Assembly: GCA_049177215.1 (NCBI GenBank) | Contig: CP185379.1 | Location: 2,418,001-2,482,000, forward strand | Direction of reading: 5' to 3' | DNA length: 64,000 nt | Source of the DNA: Pollutiaquabacter aromativorans | Lineage (GTDB): Bacteria; Bacteroidota; Bacteroidia; AKYH767-A; 2013-40CM-41-45 | In this document: positions 17,110 to 25,475 of the stretch, piece by piece | How the letters are laid out: every line of letters starts with the position of its first letter | Numbering within the stretch: position 1 is the stretch's first letter | The notes under the pieces: generated by a model | What the model saw: the letters and a program-made list of their open reading frames with translations, nothing else | Databases searched by the model: none | What the model was told of the DNA's origin: nothing | Position numbers and translations under genes: made by a program

Positions 17110-18588
17110 TCAGGCGTTGATCTTTACATAAGGATGCAAGCCGTGCAGGCCTCCTTCACGGCCCATGCCGCTCTCTTTGTAACCGCCGAATGGCGAGGTG
17201 GGATCGAATTTATTGTAGGTATTCGCCCACACCACCCCGGCACGCAATTGACCGGTGATCTTGAAGATGCGTGAACCTTTGTCTGTCCAAACACCACCAC
17301 TCAATCCATACGGAATGTTGTTGGCTTTCTCAATGACTTCTTCAATGGTTCGGAAAGTCTGCACAGCGAGCACAGGACCGAAGATCTCTTCTTGCACGAC
17401 TCGAGATGACTGCGACACATCGGTGAACAAGGTAGGACGGCACCAATAGCCCTTTGACGGAACCGCGCAGGAAGATTGATACAGGGTGCCGCCTTCGTTC
17501 ACTCCGATCTTGAGGAACTGACGGATCTTTTCCATCTGGGGTTTGGAGTTGATGGCGCCTATGTCGGTATTCTTATCCAGCGGATCGCCGACAACCAGCG
17601 TCTCCATGCGATCCTTCAGTTTACGGATCACCTTGTCGGCAACGGATTCCTGCACGAACAGGCGCGACCCGGCGCAACAGACGTGACCCTGATTGAAGAA
17701 GATCCCGTTGATGATCCCTTCCACCGCCTGATCGATCGCGGCATCCTCGAAGATGATATTGGCCGCTTTGCCGCCCAACTCCAGCGTATATTTCTTATCG
17801 GTCCCGGCCAACGCGCGCTGGATGATCTTACCGACATCGGTCGAACCCGTGAAGGCCACTTTATCGACTCCCGGATGATTGACGATGGCCGCGCCGGTAG
17901 CTCCGGCACCGGTGATAATATTGACAACGCCGGGGGGAAGGTCAGCCTCCTGTATGATTTCAGCCAGTTTCAGGGCGGTTAGCGGCGTGGTCTCTGCCGG
18001 CTTGATCACTACCGTATTTCCTGCGGCAAGCGCAGGCGCGATCTTCCAGGCCGCCATCAGGAGCGGGAAGTTCCACGGAATGATCTGACCGGCAACTCCC
18101 AGCGAGCCCGCACGAGCGCCCGGCATCGCGTAATCCAGCTTATCCGCCCAGCCGGCGTAATAGAAAAAGTGCGCAGCCGCTAATGGAACATCGATATCGC
18201 GTGATTCACGGATCGGTTTACCGCCGTCCATACTCTCAATCACCGCCAGTTCCCGCGCACGCTCCTGCATGATGCGCGCGATGCGAAAGATGTACTTACC
18301 CCGCTCGCGCGCCGGGAGCTTGCTCCAAACCTGCTCGTAGGCCTGACGCGCGGCCTTCACCGCGAGATCTACGTCGTCCGCTCCCGCTTCAGCGACGGAA
18401 GCCAATTTTGCTTCCGTGGCCGGGTTGATCGTATCAAAATACTTCCCGCTCTTCGGGGCAACGAATTTTCCGTTTATGAAGAGATCGTACTGCTTTTGCA
18501 GGCGGATATGATCCTTGCTTTCCGGCGCGGCGGCATAATCCCATCCTCCGTTGAACTTCAGACCTGCGATTGGTTTTTTCTTTGCCAT
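17110..18588 (-). CDS. NAD(P)-dependent aldehyde dehydrogenase, catalytic (ALDH16 N-domain type)
   Basis: 492 residues from the ATG at 18588; an open frame runs 56 codons further but into deoC and lacks family character. Full ALDH active site: PWNFP with Asn173, the general base Glu270 in LELGGKAANIIF, and the catalytic Cys304 in FFNQGHVCCAGSR. The C-terminal EEIFGPVLAVQTF and NPYGLSGGVWT-like segment (NNIPYGLSGGVW) and the closing PFGGYKESGMGREGG are intact. The aldehyde is unknown. Position between deoC and the truncated ALDH suggests oxidation of acetaldehyde or glyceraldehyde-3-phosphate-like products of sugar or deoxynucleoside breakdown. Confidence 0.93.
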   Translation of the reverse strand: MAKKKPIAGLKFNGGWDYAAAPESKDHIRLQKQYDLFINGKFVAPKSGKYFDTINPATEAKLASVAEAGADDVDLAVKAARQAYEQVWSKLPARERGKYIFRIARIMQERARELAVIESMDGGKPIRESRDIDVPLAAAHFFYYAGWADKLDYAMPGARAGSLGVAGQIIPWNFPLLMAAWKIAPALAAGNTVVIKPAETTPLTALKLAEIIQEADLPPGVVNIITGAGATGAAIVNHPGVDKVAFTGSTDVGKIIQRALAGTDKKYTLELGGKAANIIFEDAAIDQAVEGIINGIFFNQGHVCCAGSRLFVQESVADKVIRKLKDRMETLVVGDPLDKNTDIGAINSKPQMEKIRQFLKIGVNEGGTLYQSSCAVPSKGYWCRPTLFTDVSQSSRVVQEEIFGPVLAVQTFRTIEEVIEKANNIPYGLSGGVWTDKGSRIFKITGQLRAGVVWANTYNKFDPTSPFGGYKESGMGREGGLHGLHPYVKINA

Positions 18589-18635
18589 CTGTTGAATGCC
18601 TGTGAACGGTTGCGGCCAGGCTGCCGTTCCCCTGA

Positions 18636-19556
18636 TTAGTCTTTGGAAAAATAATCGATGCTCTGATACACGCCAGTCTGCTCTTTCAGTATCTGCATGA
18701 GCAGATCGTTGGCCAGAGCGCTTGCTCCGAAACGGAACAGGTCGGCGTTCAACCAATCCTGTCCAAGCGTTTCACGCACCATGACCAGGTATTGCAAGGC
18801 CAGCTTGGACGTGGCGATTCCACCTGCCGGCTTCATCCCGATCTTCACTCCCGTGTTGTAATAGTGGTCGCGAATGGCTTCCAGCATGACCAGTGTAACC
18901 GGCAAGGTGGCGGCCGGCTGGATCTTACCCGTACTGGTCTTGATAAAATCCGCTCCGGCCTGAATGGCGAGATCACTCGCCCGGCGCACGTTGTCCAAGG
19001 TGCTCAACTCGCCCGTTTCCAGGATCACCTTCAGGTGAGCCTTTCCACAGGCTTCCTTTACGGCAGCGATCTCATCGAATACAAAACCGTATTCACCACG
19101 GAGGAAATGTCCGCGCGAAATGACCATGTCGATCTCATCCGCACCTTCGTCGACTGCCCAACGGGTCTCTTCGAGTTTCACTTTACGGGTAGACATTCCA
19201 CTGGGGAACGCTGTGGCTACCGCGGCAACTTTGACCTTCGAGCCCTGTAGCGTCTCTTTCGCGACTCGTACGAGGTTGGGATAGACACAAACAGCGGCAA
19301 CGGAGGGTATGCCAGGAACCGCATCGTGCGGATGCATCGCCTTGATACACAGTTGACGGACCTTTCCAGGCGTATCCCGGGCTTCCAGGGTCGTCAGGTC
19401 AAGCATGCTCATGGCAATCTTGAGTGCCGACAACTTCGACTCTTTCTTGATACTCCGTTTGCCCAGCCGGGAGATCCGCTCTTCCACGCCAACCTGATCG
19501 ACGGGCGGACTGTCCCATGCTCCGAATACGGCAGCACGACGTTCTTCTCTCATCAT
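18636..19556 (-). CDS. deoC: Deoxyribose-phosphate aldolase
   Basis: Class I aldolase cleaving 2-deoxyribose 5-phosphate to glyceraldehyde 3-phosphate and acetaldehyde. 306 residues, longer than E. coli DeoC (259) at the N-terminus. Active-site residues are visible: Asp in EIDMVISRGHFL, the Schiff-base lysine in DFIKTSTGKI, and the second lysine in VKIGMKPAGGIAT. VAAVATAFPSG is also typical. First gene of a run with the two ALDH genes (47 bases to the next start). A TACCTTCG element lies 15 bases before the ATG at 19556, so transcription probably begins here. Confidence 0.96.
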   Translation of the reverse strand: MMREERRAAVFGAWDSPPVDQVGVEERISRLGKRSIKKESKLSALKIAMSMLDLTTLEARDTPGKVRQLCIKAMHPHDAVPGIPSVAAVCVYPNLVRVAKETLQGSKVKVAAVATAFPSGMSTRKVKLEETRWAVDEGADEIDMVISRGHFLRGEYGFVFDEIAAVKEACGKAHLKVILETGELSTLDNVRRASDLAIQAGADFIKTSTGKIQPAATLPVTLVMLEAIRDHYYNTGVKIGMKPAGGIATSKLALQYLVMVRETLGQDWLNADLFRFGASALANDLLMQILKEQTGVYQSIDYFSKD

Positions 19557-19571
19557 GAAAAGTTATTCCTA

Positions 19572-19579
19572 CGAAGGTA
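19572..19579 (-). promoter_or_regulatory. Putative -7 promoter element before deoC
   Basis: TACCTTCG, ending 15 bases before the deoC ATG and matching 7 of 8 positions of TAnnTTTG. The same octamer precedes sucA, the DUF5723 gene and the wecA-like gene. No clear -33 TTG is found. Confidence 0.4.
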
Positions 19580-19642
19580 GGAATTTACGGGAAAAATGAA
19601 GGAATGGGAAAGACCTCTCTGGCTATTGCAAAAGCCGACTGA

Positions 19643-20251
19643 TCAGAATGCGAAATAGAAGCCGCCTTGAAGAACAGCATTGTACTGGCCGCGGTCCCAA
19701 TAGTTGTAATTGTAGGATCCTTCAAATGTCCTGACCGGCGTGATCGAATGATTGTACCGGATATTGAAGAGTACCTTTTCGCCTAAGGGATAATCCATTC
19801 CCAGTATCCAGGACAATTCGTACTTACGGAATGGGGGTGTTCCCTGGATCTCCCCGAGTTCATTGTCCTCCTGTGAGAATAACATCGATCCATACGCCGC
19901 TCCGGCCTCAAATGTCCATTTCTTGCCCGGTTTGACACGCAACAACACCGGCACCTCAGCGTAATGCAACCGCATCCGGTAGTAGGTATTGTCGTCCTTG
20001 TTGAGTGGTTTCCGGCTTCCTTTCTGAATGAACTGGATTTCCAGTTGGAATGCCACCTGTTCACTCAGATCCCGTCGCACGAACATGCCGGCCGCGAATC
20101 CTGCTTTATCGAATCCCGACAGACGATCACCTGAAACCTGGGAAGCACATAGCACCGCCTTGATTCCTGCTCTGAAATCCTGCGCGCTAACGGACAGGTT
20201 ACAGGAGAGCAGGAACAACGTGATCCCGGCGATACAACATGCATTTCTCAT
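19643..20251 (-). CDS. Outer-membrane beta-barrel protein (porin-like, PF13568 type)
   Basis: 202 residues with a signal peptide ending VSAQ near residue 24. The mature part begins DFRAGIKAVLCASQVSGD, typical of the small 8-stranded outer-membrane barrels of Bacteroidota, and ends in aromatic strands closing with GGFYFAF, a terminal-Phe barrel signature. The ATG overlaps the Omp28 stop as ATGA. Function beyond envelope location is unknown. It is the last gene of a three-gene run with DUF6029 and Omp28. Confidence 0.75.
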   Translation of the reverse strand: MRNACCIAGITLFLLSCNLSVSAQDFRAGIKAVLCASQVSGDRLSGFDKAGFAAGMFVRRDLSEQVAFQLEIQFIQKGSRKPLNKDDNTYYRMRLHYAEVPVLLRVKPGKKWTFEAGAAYGSMLFSQEDNELGEIQGTPPFRKYELSWILGMDYPLGEKVLFNIRYNHSITPVRTFEGSYNYNYWDRGQYNAVLQGGFYFAF

Positions 20252-21204
20252 TCGATGAGGGCGCGCTCGGCTACTTGCAGGACTTCGTAGGTATCGGCAT
20301 TATAAATAAAGGCGATCGCATAGCAGTGAGCGGCGACCTGCCCCGCAGGCAATGTTGCGCTATAACCGCGCAGCACTTTGTCGCCGGCAGCGACAGTCCC
20401 TTCGTAGATCTTTTCACCGAACTCCGAGTTCAGGGAACTGCGCAAGACGTGACGATGCAGAAAACTGGGATCGTATTCCGGCGTACGGGGAGGATACCAG
20501 ACCTGCCAGTCGACAAGACTATCCTCCGTGATGACAACCTGCAATTTATAGGTGGCATTCAGCGCGGCGACATTCTCCGATTGCACTGCAACTTTCACTT
20601 CGCGGGAAGCGTCCACGAATTCCGTTTGGATACGCAACCGGAACGGCGTGCTCTCCAGCAATCTGTTCTCGATCAAGCCCCGCCATTGGTTCGGAAACTT
20701 CACCTGCTGGTTGGTCGGATACCCGATCCGGTCAACGAGTCCGTTCGGGTTACCGGCATTGGAATTTCCAAACTTGGTGTCCCAGGCATCGCCAACGGCT
20801 GTACGAAAATCAGTCTCCAGGGCACCGGCGGGTTGACTTCCGGAACAGGCCAATCCCTGCGGACAAGGATCAGCAAAGAATCCCGCATGCACCGCCATGG
20901 CCACCAGGCGATCGCCGAACAACGGTTTGAGGGTGTCGTTCAGTTTGAGTCCGGCATACGGGCAATTGCCACACAGGATGCCGGTGTAATCTTCTATGAG
21001 CACATGCTTTTCAGGAGTGGTGTTGTCTGCCGGAAACTCAAGGGTGTCTCCGTTGATGACCACCGCATCATCGCTCAGATAGGTCACCCCGACAGCCGTT
21101 TGCTCGCGGTAAGGGGCGTCGATTTTGTCGCATGCGCTGAGACTGATCAGGGCCAACAACAGAACTCCACAGGATGCGGATAAGAGGAAACGATAGTTCT
21201 TCAT
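20248..21204 (-). CDS. Omp28-related lipoprotein with thioredoxin-like CxxC
   Basis: 318 residues. The signal sequence ends with a lipobox, LSAC, acylated at Cys25. The family mark EDYTGILCGNCPYAG holds a CGNC pair (Cys78, Cys81) in a thioredoxin-like setting, followed by VAMAVHAGFFADPCP and then a beta-rich C-terminal half. Omp28-type proteins are surface lipoproteins of Bacteroidota of uncertain role. Start ATG at 21204, 3 bases after the DUF6029 stop, so the pair is co-transcribed. Whether the CxxC is redox-active cannot be told. Confidence 0.86.
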   Translation of the reverse strand: MKNYRFLLSASCGVLLLALISLSACDKIDAPYREQTAVGVTYLSDDAVVINGDTLEFPADNTTPEKHVLIEDYTGILCGNCPYAGLKLNDTLKPLFGDRLVAMAVHAGFFADPCPQGLACSGSQPAGALETDFRTAVGDAWDTKFGNSNAGNPNGLVDRIGYPTNQQVKFPNQWRGLIENRLLESTPFRLRIQTEFVDASREVKVAVQSENVAALNATYKLQVVITEDSLVDWQVWYPPRTPEYDPSFLHRHVLRSSLNSEFGEKIYEGTVAAGDKVLRGYSATLPAGQVAAHCYAIAFIYNADTYEVLQVAERALIE

Positions 21205-21207
21205 GCG

Positions 21208-22836
21208 TCAGAAGCTACTGGTAACAGATAAGGTAAAACCATTGGCGGCGGGCACATTCCGGCAGACACCGCCCACGCACAGGATACCCGGGCGTTGACG
21301 TCCGTACCCGACTACCACGCGATTGGAACCGCGTGTATAACCGAATTGCCCGGTGATGTAATGAAAGCGTTCGTTGGAATCGTCGTTGCCGTAATTCCAC
21401 TGGTCAAATGCCGCCACAAACCAATGCGGTGCCACGGTATATTCCGCTAACAGCACAGCCCAGCTCTTCGTATTCTGTTCGGTGTACATGTGCTGGAGCT
21501 CTGTCCGGAAATTCTTCTTCGGACTGATACGGTAAAAGACTTCGGCGATCCCGATGTGGCTGTAAATATGGCCGAAGCCGGTTCGCCCTTCGATGACATC
21601 GCGGTTGTAATTTTGATAGAGGTAGGTGAGCACCAGTCGGACTTCCTTGCTAAGCTTCCGGTTCAATTCGATGTTGAAGTCTTCAAAATAGACTTCCTTA
21701 CCCAACGCAAAGAAATCCGATGTATAGCCAAGATCCGCCTGCTCAGGATCGGTGATCGCCTTCTTTTCGATCGATTGAGCGCGGGAATAATTAAGGTTGA
21801 TGTCCGTGCCGTACTTACCCCCAAGGCCACCGGGCTTCAGCTTGTAGAACAATTCTCCCTGGAAACCAAATTCACCGTTCGGCTGGGTGGCGTAAGGATA
21901 AAACGCGGCCATCAGGTAGGTATGGTTTTTCGTCAGGGCGGGAAGATAGTTGACGAGTAAACTGTTCACCGTGGCATAGCGGTCGCTTCGGAACGACATG
22001 TTGTCGATGCGCTTGGCACCCAGGACGAATCCGAATCCTTTCTTCGTATAGGACGCATTCAACAAGAGCGCCTGACCTTCCTTAAAGATAAAGCCGTTGC
22101 TGGCGGAAGGGTCATTGGCTTTATAGGCATACTCGGCACTGGCCGACCATCCGCCATTCGTAAATGAAACGCGTCCGGATCCCGAACCGACATTCTCCGG
22201 CAAGCGGAACGTGGGATCCTCATCCGACTGATATTTGCTAACGTAATTGCCGCCAATGATCCACTGGGTTTTTGCTGCGGCCCGCGACTCGAAGGATTCG
22301 TTCACCACCCACTCTACATCACCACCACGCACGATGCCCTGGCCCAAATTGAAAAAGTCACGTTGCTTGCCGATCACTCCTTTGAAATAGACGCCCTTCG
22401 CAGGATTATACATGAAACGAAATCCGTCGATGGCGTTGTCGTAGCCCAGTCCCCGCTCCTCATAGGCACGAAGCAGGATGCCGCTTCCGAACTGTTCGTA
22501 GAAGGTGCCGGCGGTGATATCCAGTTCATTGTTCTTGTAACGGAGGAACCGGTACGGAATGCCGCTTCCTTTGTAGCGTTTGTCGAAACCGAGAATCGGG
22601 TTCTGATACGATTCATAACGCAGGCCGGCCGAAAAATTGTCTTTCTCGTAGGTAAAGTTGGCGAAACCGTTGAACAGCATCTGCTCCGGTACGTCCGGTG
22701 CACCGATCAGGCTGTCCTCAAAATAATACTGCGCGTCCAACTGAACATTACCGTGAATAGGCAGGTTGGGTAACCCCTGGGCTTTGCTCGCGCTGGCCAG
22801 GGCGAACAAACCCAACAGACATAGAATACGCTTCAC
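21208..22836 (-). CDS. DUF6029 family outer-membrane barrel protein
   Basis: 542 residues starting with GTG at 22836; signal peptide ends SASKAQ (about residue 19). The mature protein begins LPNLPIHGNVQLDAQYYFED and has many alternating aromatic strands (FANFTYEKDNFSAGLRYESY, FYEQFGSGILLRAYEERGLG), closing with NGFTLSVTSSF. This pattern fits the DUF6029 barrels, which often sit beside Omp28 genes as here. Its partner and cargo are unknown. A terminator upstream separates it from tlpA, so it needs its own promoter in 22837-22931, which I could not define. Confidence 0.8.
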   Translation of the reverse strand: MKRILCLLGLFALASASKAQGLPNLPIHGNVQLDAQYYFEDSLIGAPDVPEQMLFNGFANFTYEKDNFSAGLRYESYQNPILGFDKRYKGSGIPYRFLRYKNNELDITAGTFYEQFGSGILLRAYEERGLGYDNAIDGFRFMYNPAKGVYFKGVIGKQRDFFNLGQGIVRGGDVEWVVNESFESRAAAKTQWIIGGNYVSKYQSDEDPTFRLPENVGSGSGRVSFTNGGWSASAEYAYKANDPSASNGFIFKEGQALLLNASYTKKGFGFVLGAKRIDNMSFRSDRYATVNSLLVNYLPALTKNHTYLMAAFYPYATQPNGEFGFQGELFYKLKPGGLGGKYGTDINLNYSRAQSIEKKAITDPEQADLGYTSDFFALGKEVYFEDFNIELNRKLSKEVRLVLTYLYQNYNRDVIEGRTGFGHIYSHIGIAEVFYRISPKKNFRTELQHMYTEQNTKSWAVLLAEYTVAPHWFVAAFDQWNYGNDDSNERFHYITGQFGYTRGSNRVVVGYGRQRPGILCVGGVCRNVPAANGFTLSVTSSF

Positions 22837-22931
22837 TGGAGGTGGATTAGGTGTGGAATGGTCAGCCCGAAGGTACCGTATACAAGTTTATGGAAAAAGG
22901 CCGGCGGCAGGATGGTTCGAAATACGGCAAT

Positions 22932-22956
22932 AAAAAAAGCCGCGGTTGCGGCTTTT
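22932..22956 (-). terminator. Rho-independent terminator after the TlpA gene
   Basis: Stem AAAAGCCGC (22935-22943), loop GGTT, stem GCGGCTTTT (22948-22956); read on the minus strand it is followed by a run of seven T. It lies 22 bases past the TlpA stop and ends that transcript before the DUF6029 operon. Confidence 0.85.
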
Positions 22957-22977
22957 CAAACGAGCTGGATAGCCCGG

Positions 22978-23508
22978 TCACTTCTTTTCGTCGAGGGGCT
23001 GGCCAGCGGCCACTTTCTTGACAACTTCATACAATTCCAACTCATTCCCTTCGGCAAAACCGACGTGTTGCCAGACGATCTCTCCCTTTCCGTTCAAGAC
23101 AAATGTGTGCGGCGGCATGTTCACGTTCAATGCCCGGGCGAGATCCTTGTTGGGGTCGACGTAATTCTCATAGTTCCATCCACGGCCATTCACGAATGGC
23201 GCCACGCGCGTCATGGTACGCTGATCATCCATGGAAACGGCGATCAGTTTCACACCGGTTTCCTTTTGCCAGTCGGCGTACAGATCATGAATGGTCGTCA
23301 ACTCCTCGATGCACGGCTTACACCAGGTTGCCCAGAAATCGATGATGATGGGCTTCCCGTCGTTTGCGATCGTTTCGGTATTCACCGTCTCACCACTGAG
23401 GGTCTTTACATTGACTTTGGGCAATGGCCGAACGGTGGCCGGCTGGTCCTGCGCAAAACCGGTAAAAGCGGTCAAGAACAGAAGGACAACTACTAGGCTT
23501 TTTTTCAT
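22978..23508 (-). CDS. TlpA-like thiol-disulfide oxidoreductase (redoxin)
   Basis: 176 residues with a signal peptide ending FAQ at residue 20. Thioredoxin fold with the active-site motif IIIDFWATWCKPCIEEL (Cys63, Cys66), then KLIAVSMDDQRTMTRV and PHTFVLNGKGEIVW with the cis-proline. Likely a periplasmic reductant for disulfide or cytochrome maturation. It is a single-gene transcript, bounded by a terminator downstream and lying head-to-head with the plus-strand T9SS gene upstream. Confidence 0.92.
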   Translation of the reverse strand: MKKSLVVVLLFLTAFTGFAQDQPATVRPLPKVNVKTLSGETVNTETIANDGKPIIIDFWATWCKPCIEELTTIHDLYADWQKETGVKLIAVSMDDQRTMTRVAPFVNGRGWNYENYVDPNKDLARALNVNMPPHTFVLNGKGEIVWQHVGFAEGNELELYEVVKKVAAGQPLDEKK

Positions 23509-23574
23509 TTTTTCGATCCGATAAGTGATAGAGGCCGGATGGCAATTTTTTCAATTTCTGGAGCCCTCCAGCAA

Positions 23575-23688
23575 ATTCCAGTCCGAAATAAGGCAAACGC
23601 GGTCGGATTCCCTATGCCGGTTTATCACAGATTTGTTAAAAAGCTGGAATTCAAAGCGAAATCAGCCCAATGCCGTTGGATTTTTCCC
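23575..23688. repeat. Imperfect tandem-like direct repeat upstream of a T9SS cargo gene
   Basis: Two copies of about 38-40 bases at 23575-23612 and 23649-23688, about 27 of 37 positions alike (cores CGAAAT..GGC.AA..CGGT.GGATT and CGAAAT..GCCCAA.GCCGTTGGATT). They lie in the AT-rich 241-base gap between the divergent TlpA and thioredoxin/T9SS genes. Could be regulatory or a decayed duplication. Confidence 0.45.
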
Positions 23689-23749
23689 AAAATTTTACTT
23701 GCTTTGGTGAACTGCTATAAAAGCTAACCAACCAAACACCAACTGCGAA

Positions 23750-25411
23750 ATGAAAAAACTGTTACTAAGTCTTGTCGCGTTGTTTGCCCTCGGTACCGCC
23801 ACTGTGAACGCACAGATGGCCGCCGGTAACATCGCACCCGATTTCACCGGTACCGATATCAACGGTAACACCTGGAACCTGTATTCCCTGCTCGATCAGG
23901 GTAAGACCGTTTACATCGACGTGTCCGCCACCTGGTGCGGCCCTTGCTGGAACTACCACAACGGTCATGCGCTGGAAGACCTCTATGCTGCGCACGGCCC
24001 GACCGGTACCACATCACAGGATGTAATGGTCTTCTTCGTTGAAGGGGACGCTTCTACCACCCTGGCCGACCTGCAAGGAACCGGCGGTAATACCCAGGGC
24101 GACTGGGTGACCGGCACTCCTTATCCGATCATTGACGACGCTACCATCGGTGACGCACTTCAGATCAGCTACTTCCCGACGATCTACATCATTTGCCCGG
24201 ATCGTATCATCAAGGAAGTCGGACAGTTGACCGCCACTGCATTGTATAATCAGCGTAACTCCAACTGTTCGTTCGCAACCTCGACCGATGATGCCGGCAT
24301 CACCAATTCCTTCACCGCCCTCAACGGAACCCTGGCGACCTGCGACGTGGTTGACCTCGACTACCGCCTGTGCAACTACGGTACTTCCCCGCTGACCAGC
24401 GCCACGATCGATCTCACCGTGAATGGAACGGTTCAACAGTCTTACAACTGGACCGGTAGTCTGAACACCTACAACTCCGAAGTGCTGACCTTCTCCGGTG
24501 TAACCGGAACCCCGGGCACCACCAATGCGATCACCTTCACCGTTTCGAACCCGAACGGAAATACCGACGGCAACTCGGCCAACAACTCCCGCAACGCATC
24601 CTTCATTACCTACCCGCTTGTCGGCGGTCCGGCTGTGAACGAAGCGTATGCAGCAACGGCGTTCCCGCCGTCTGGCTGGTACCTGCTCAACGGTGGCAGC
24701 TCGCCTACCTGGACCCGCAGCACCGCAGGCCTCAACGGCGCAGGTTCGGCGAAGATGGACTTTTACAACTCGCCCAGCGGTGACCAGGACATTCTGCAAC
24801 TTCCGGCCATGGACCTCAGCGGCCTCAGCGACGCTGTCCTGACGTTCGACCTTGCACATGCCCGTTACGGATCGTCCAACGACAACCTGAAGATCAAGAT
24901 CAGCACCAACTGCGGTACCACCTGGACCACCCTCTACAACAAGACCGGCGCTGCCCTTTCTACGACCGCGGCCAGCACTGCCTCCTTCACGCCTTCGAAT
25001 GCCGCTCAGTGGCGTAACGAAATCGTGAGCCTGAGCAACTACATCGGCAACGACAACGTGTTCATCAAGTTCGAAGCCAACTCGAACTACGGTAACAACG
25101 CCTATGTCGACAATGTGAACGTCTCTTTCAACACCGCCGTTGGTACAGTGACCAAGACCATCTCTTTCGAAGTTTACCCGAACCCGGCTTCCAGCGTGGC
25201 TTCGGTCGACTTCACGCTCGACAGCAAGGACGATGTGACCGTGGAGGTATTCTCCAAGGTGGGCACGCTTGTTTACAGCAACACTGCCGCCAGCCTGAAC
25301 GCCGGCGACCACTCCTTCAGCATTCCGGTAGAAGGCTTCGCGAAAGGCCTTTACATGGTGAACATCCGCACCTCCGCCGGCTCCGTGATGAAGAAGCTCG
25401 TAGTGGAATAA
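23750..25411 (+). CDS. Secreted thioredoxin-like protein with T9SS type A sorting domain
   Basis: 553 residues. A signal peptide ends VNAQ at residue 22. A redoxin domain follows (about 24-170) with DVSATWCGPCWNYHNG, Cys63 and Cys66. Next are a CARDB-like beta domain (about 180-290) and a jelly-roll choice-of-anchor J domain (about 298-455: FPPSGWYLLNGG, AMDLSGLSDAVLTFDLAHAR, NAYVDNVNVSF). The last 90 residues are a T9SS type A sorting signal (FEVYPNPASS ... KGLYMVNIRTSAGSVMKKLVVE in two pieces). It should be exported by Sec, then moved over the outer membrane through SprA, encoded 5.5 kb away. Thr, Ser and Asn are very frequent, and codons favour ACC and AAC, suggesting strong expression. 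The function of the secreted thioredoxin is unknown. Confidence 0.9.
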   Translation: MKKLLLSLVALFALGTATVNAQMAAGNIAPDFTGTDINGNTWNLYSLLDQGKTVYIDVSATWCGPCWNYHNGHALEDLYAAHGPTGTTSQDVMVFFVEGDASTTLADLQGTGGNTQGDWVTGTPYPIIDDATIGDALQISYFPTIYIICPDRIIKEVGQLTATALYNQRNSNCSFATSTDDAGITNSFTALNGTLATCDVVDLDYRLCNYGTSPLTSATIDLTVNGTVQQSYNWTGSLNTYNSEVLTFSGVTGTPGTTNAITFTVSNPNGNTDGNSANNSRNASFITYPLVGGPAVNEAYAATAFPPSGWYLLNGGSSPTWTRSTAGLNGAGSAKMDFYNSPSGDQDILQLPAMDLSGLSDAVLTFDLAHARYGSSNDNLKIKISTNCGTTWTTLYNKTGAALSTTAASTASFTPSNAAQWRNEIVSLSNYIGNDNVFIKFEANSNYGNNAYVDNVNVSFNTAVGTVTKTISFEVYPNPASSVASVDFTLDSKDDVTVEVFSKVGTLVYSNTAASLNAGDHSFSIPVEGFAKGLYMVNIRTSAGSVMKKLVVE

Positions 25412-25420
25412 TTCTTGCTT

Positions 25421-25456
25421 AAATCAACGGAGCCGGATATCCGGCTCCGTTGATTT
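25421..25456 (+). terminator. Perfect 36-base palindrome, terminator-like
   Basis: Two exact 18-base arms, AAATCAACGGAGCCGGAT and ATCCGGCTCCGTTGATTT, meeting without a loop. It lies 9 bases after the stop of the thioredoxin/T9SS gene and 19 bases before the next ATG. As RNA it forms a long GC-rich hairpin; the following T-tract is weak (TTTCTTAAAA), so it may act as an attenuator or 3'-end stabiliser rather than a full stop. Confidence 0.7.
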
Positions 25457-25475
25457 CTTAAAAACACTACCCCGA

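Noticed and set aside
20239..21183. 314-residue open frame on the plus strand
   Set aside because: Antisense of the Omp28 gene, which has a lipobox and family motif.
23525..23727. Two 60-62 residue frames before the T9SS gene
   Set aside because: They overlap the imperfect repeat, have no ribosome site and no similarity to known small proteins.
24014..25312. 432-residue open frame on the minus strand
   Set aside because: Antisense to the thioredoxin/T9SS gene, valine- and arginine-rich, with no domain; it exists because of the strong codon bias of the real gene.
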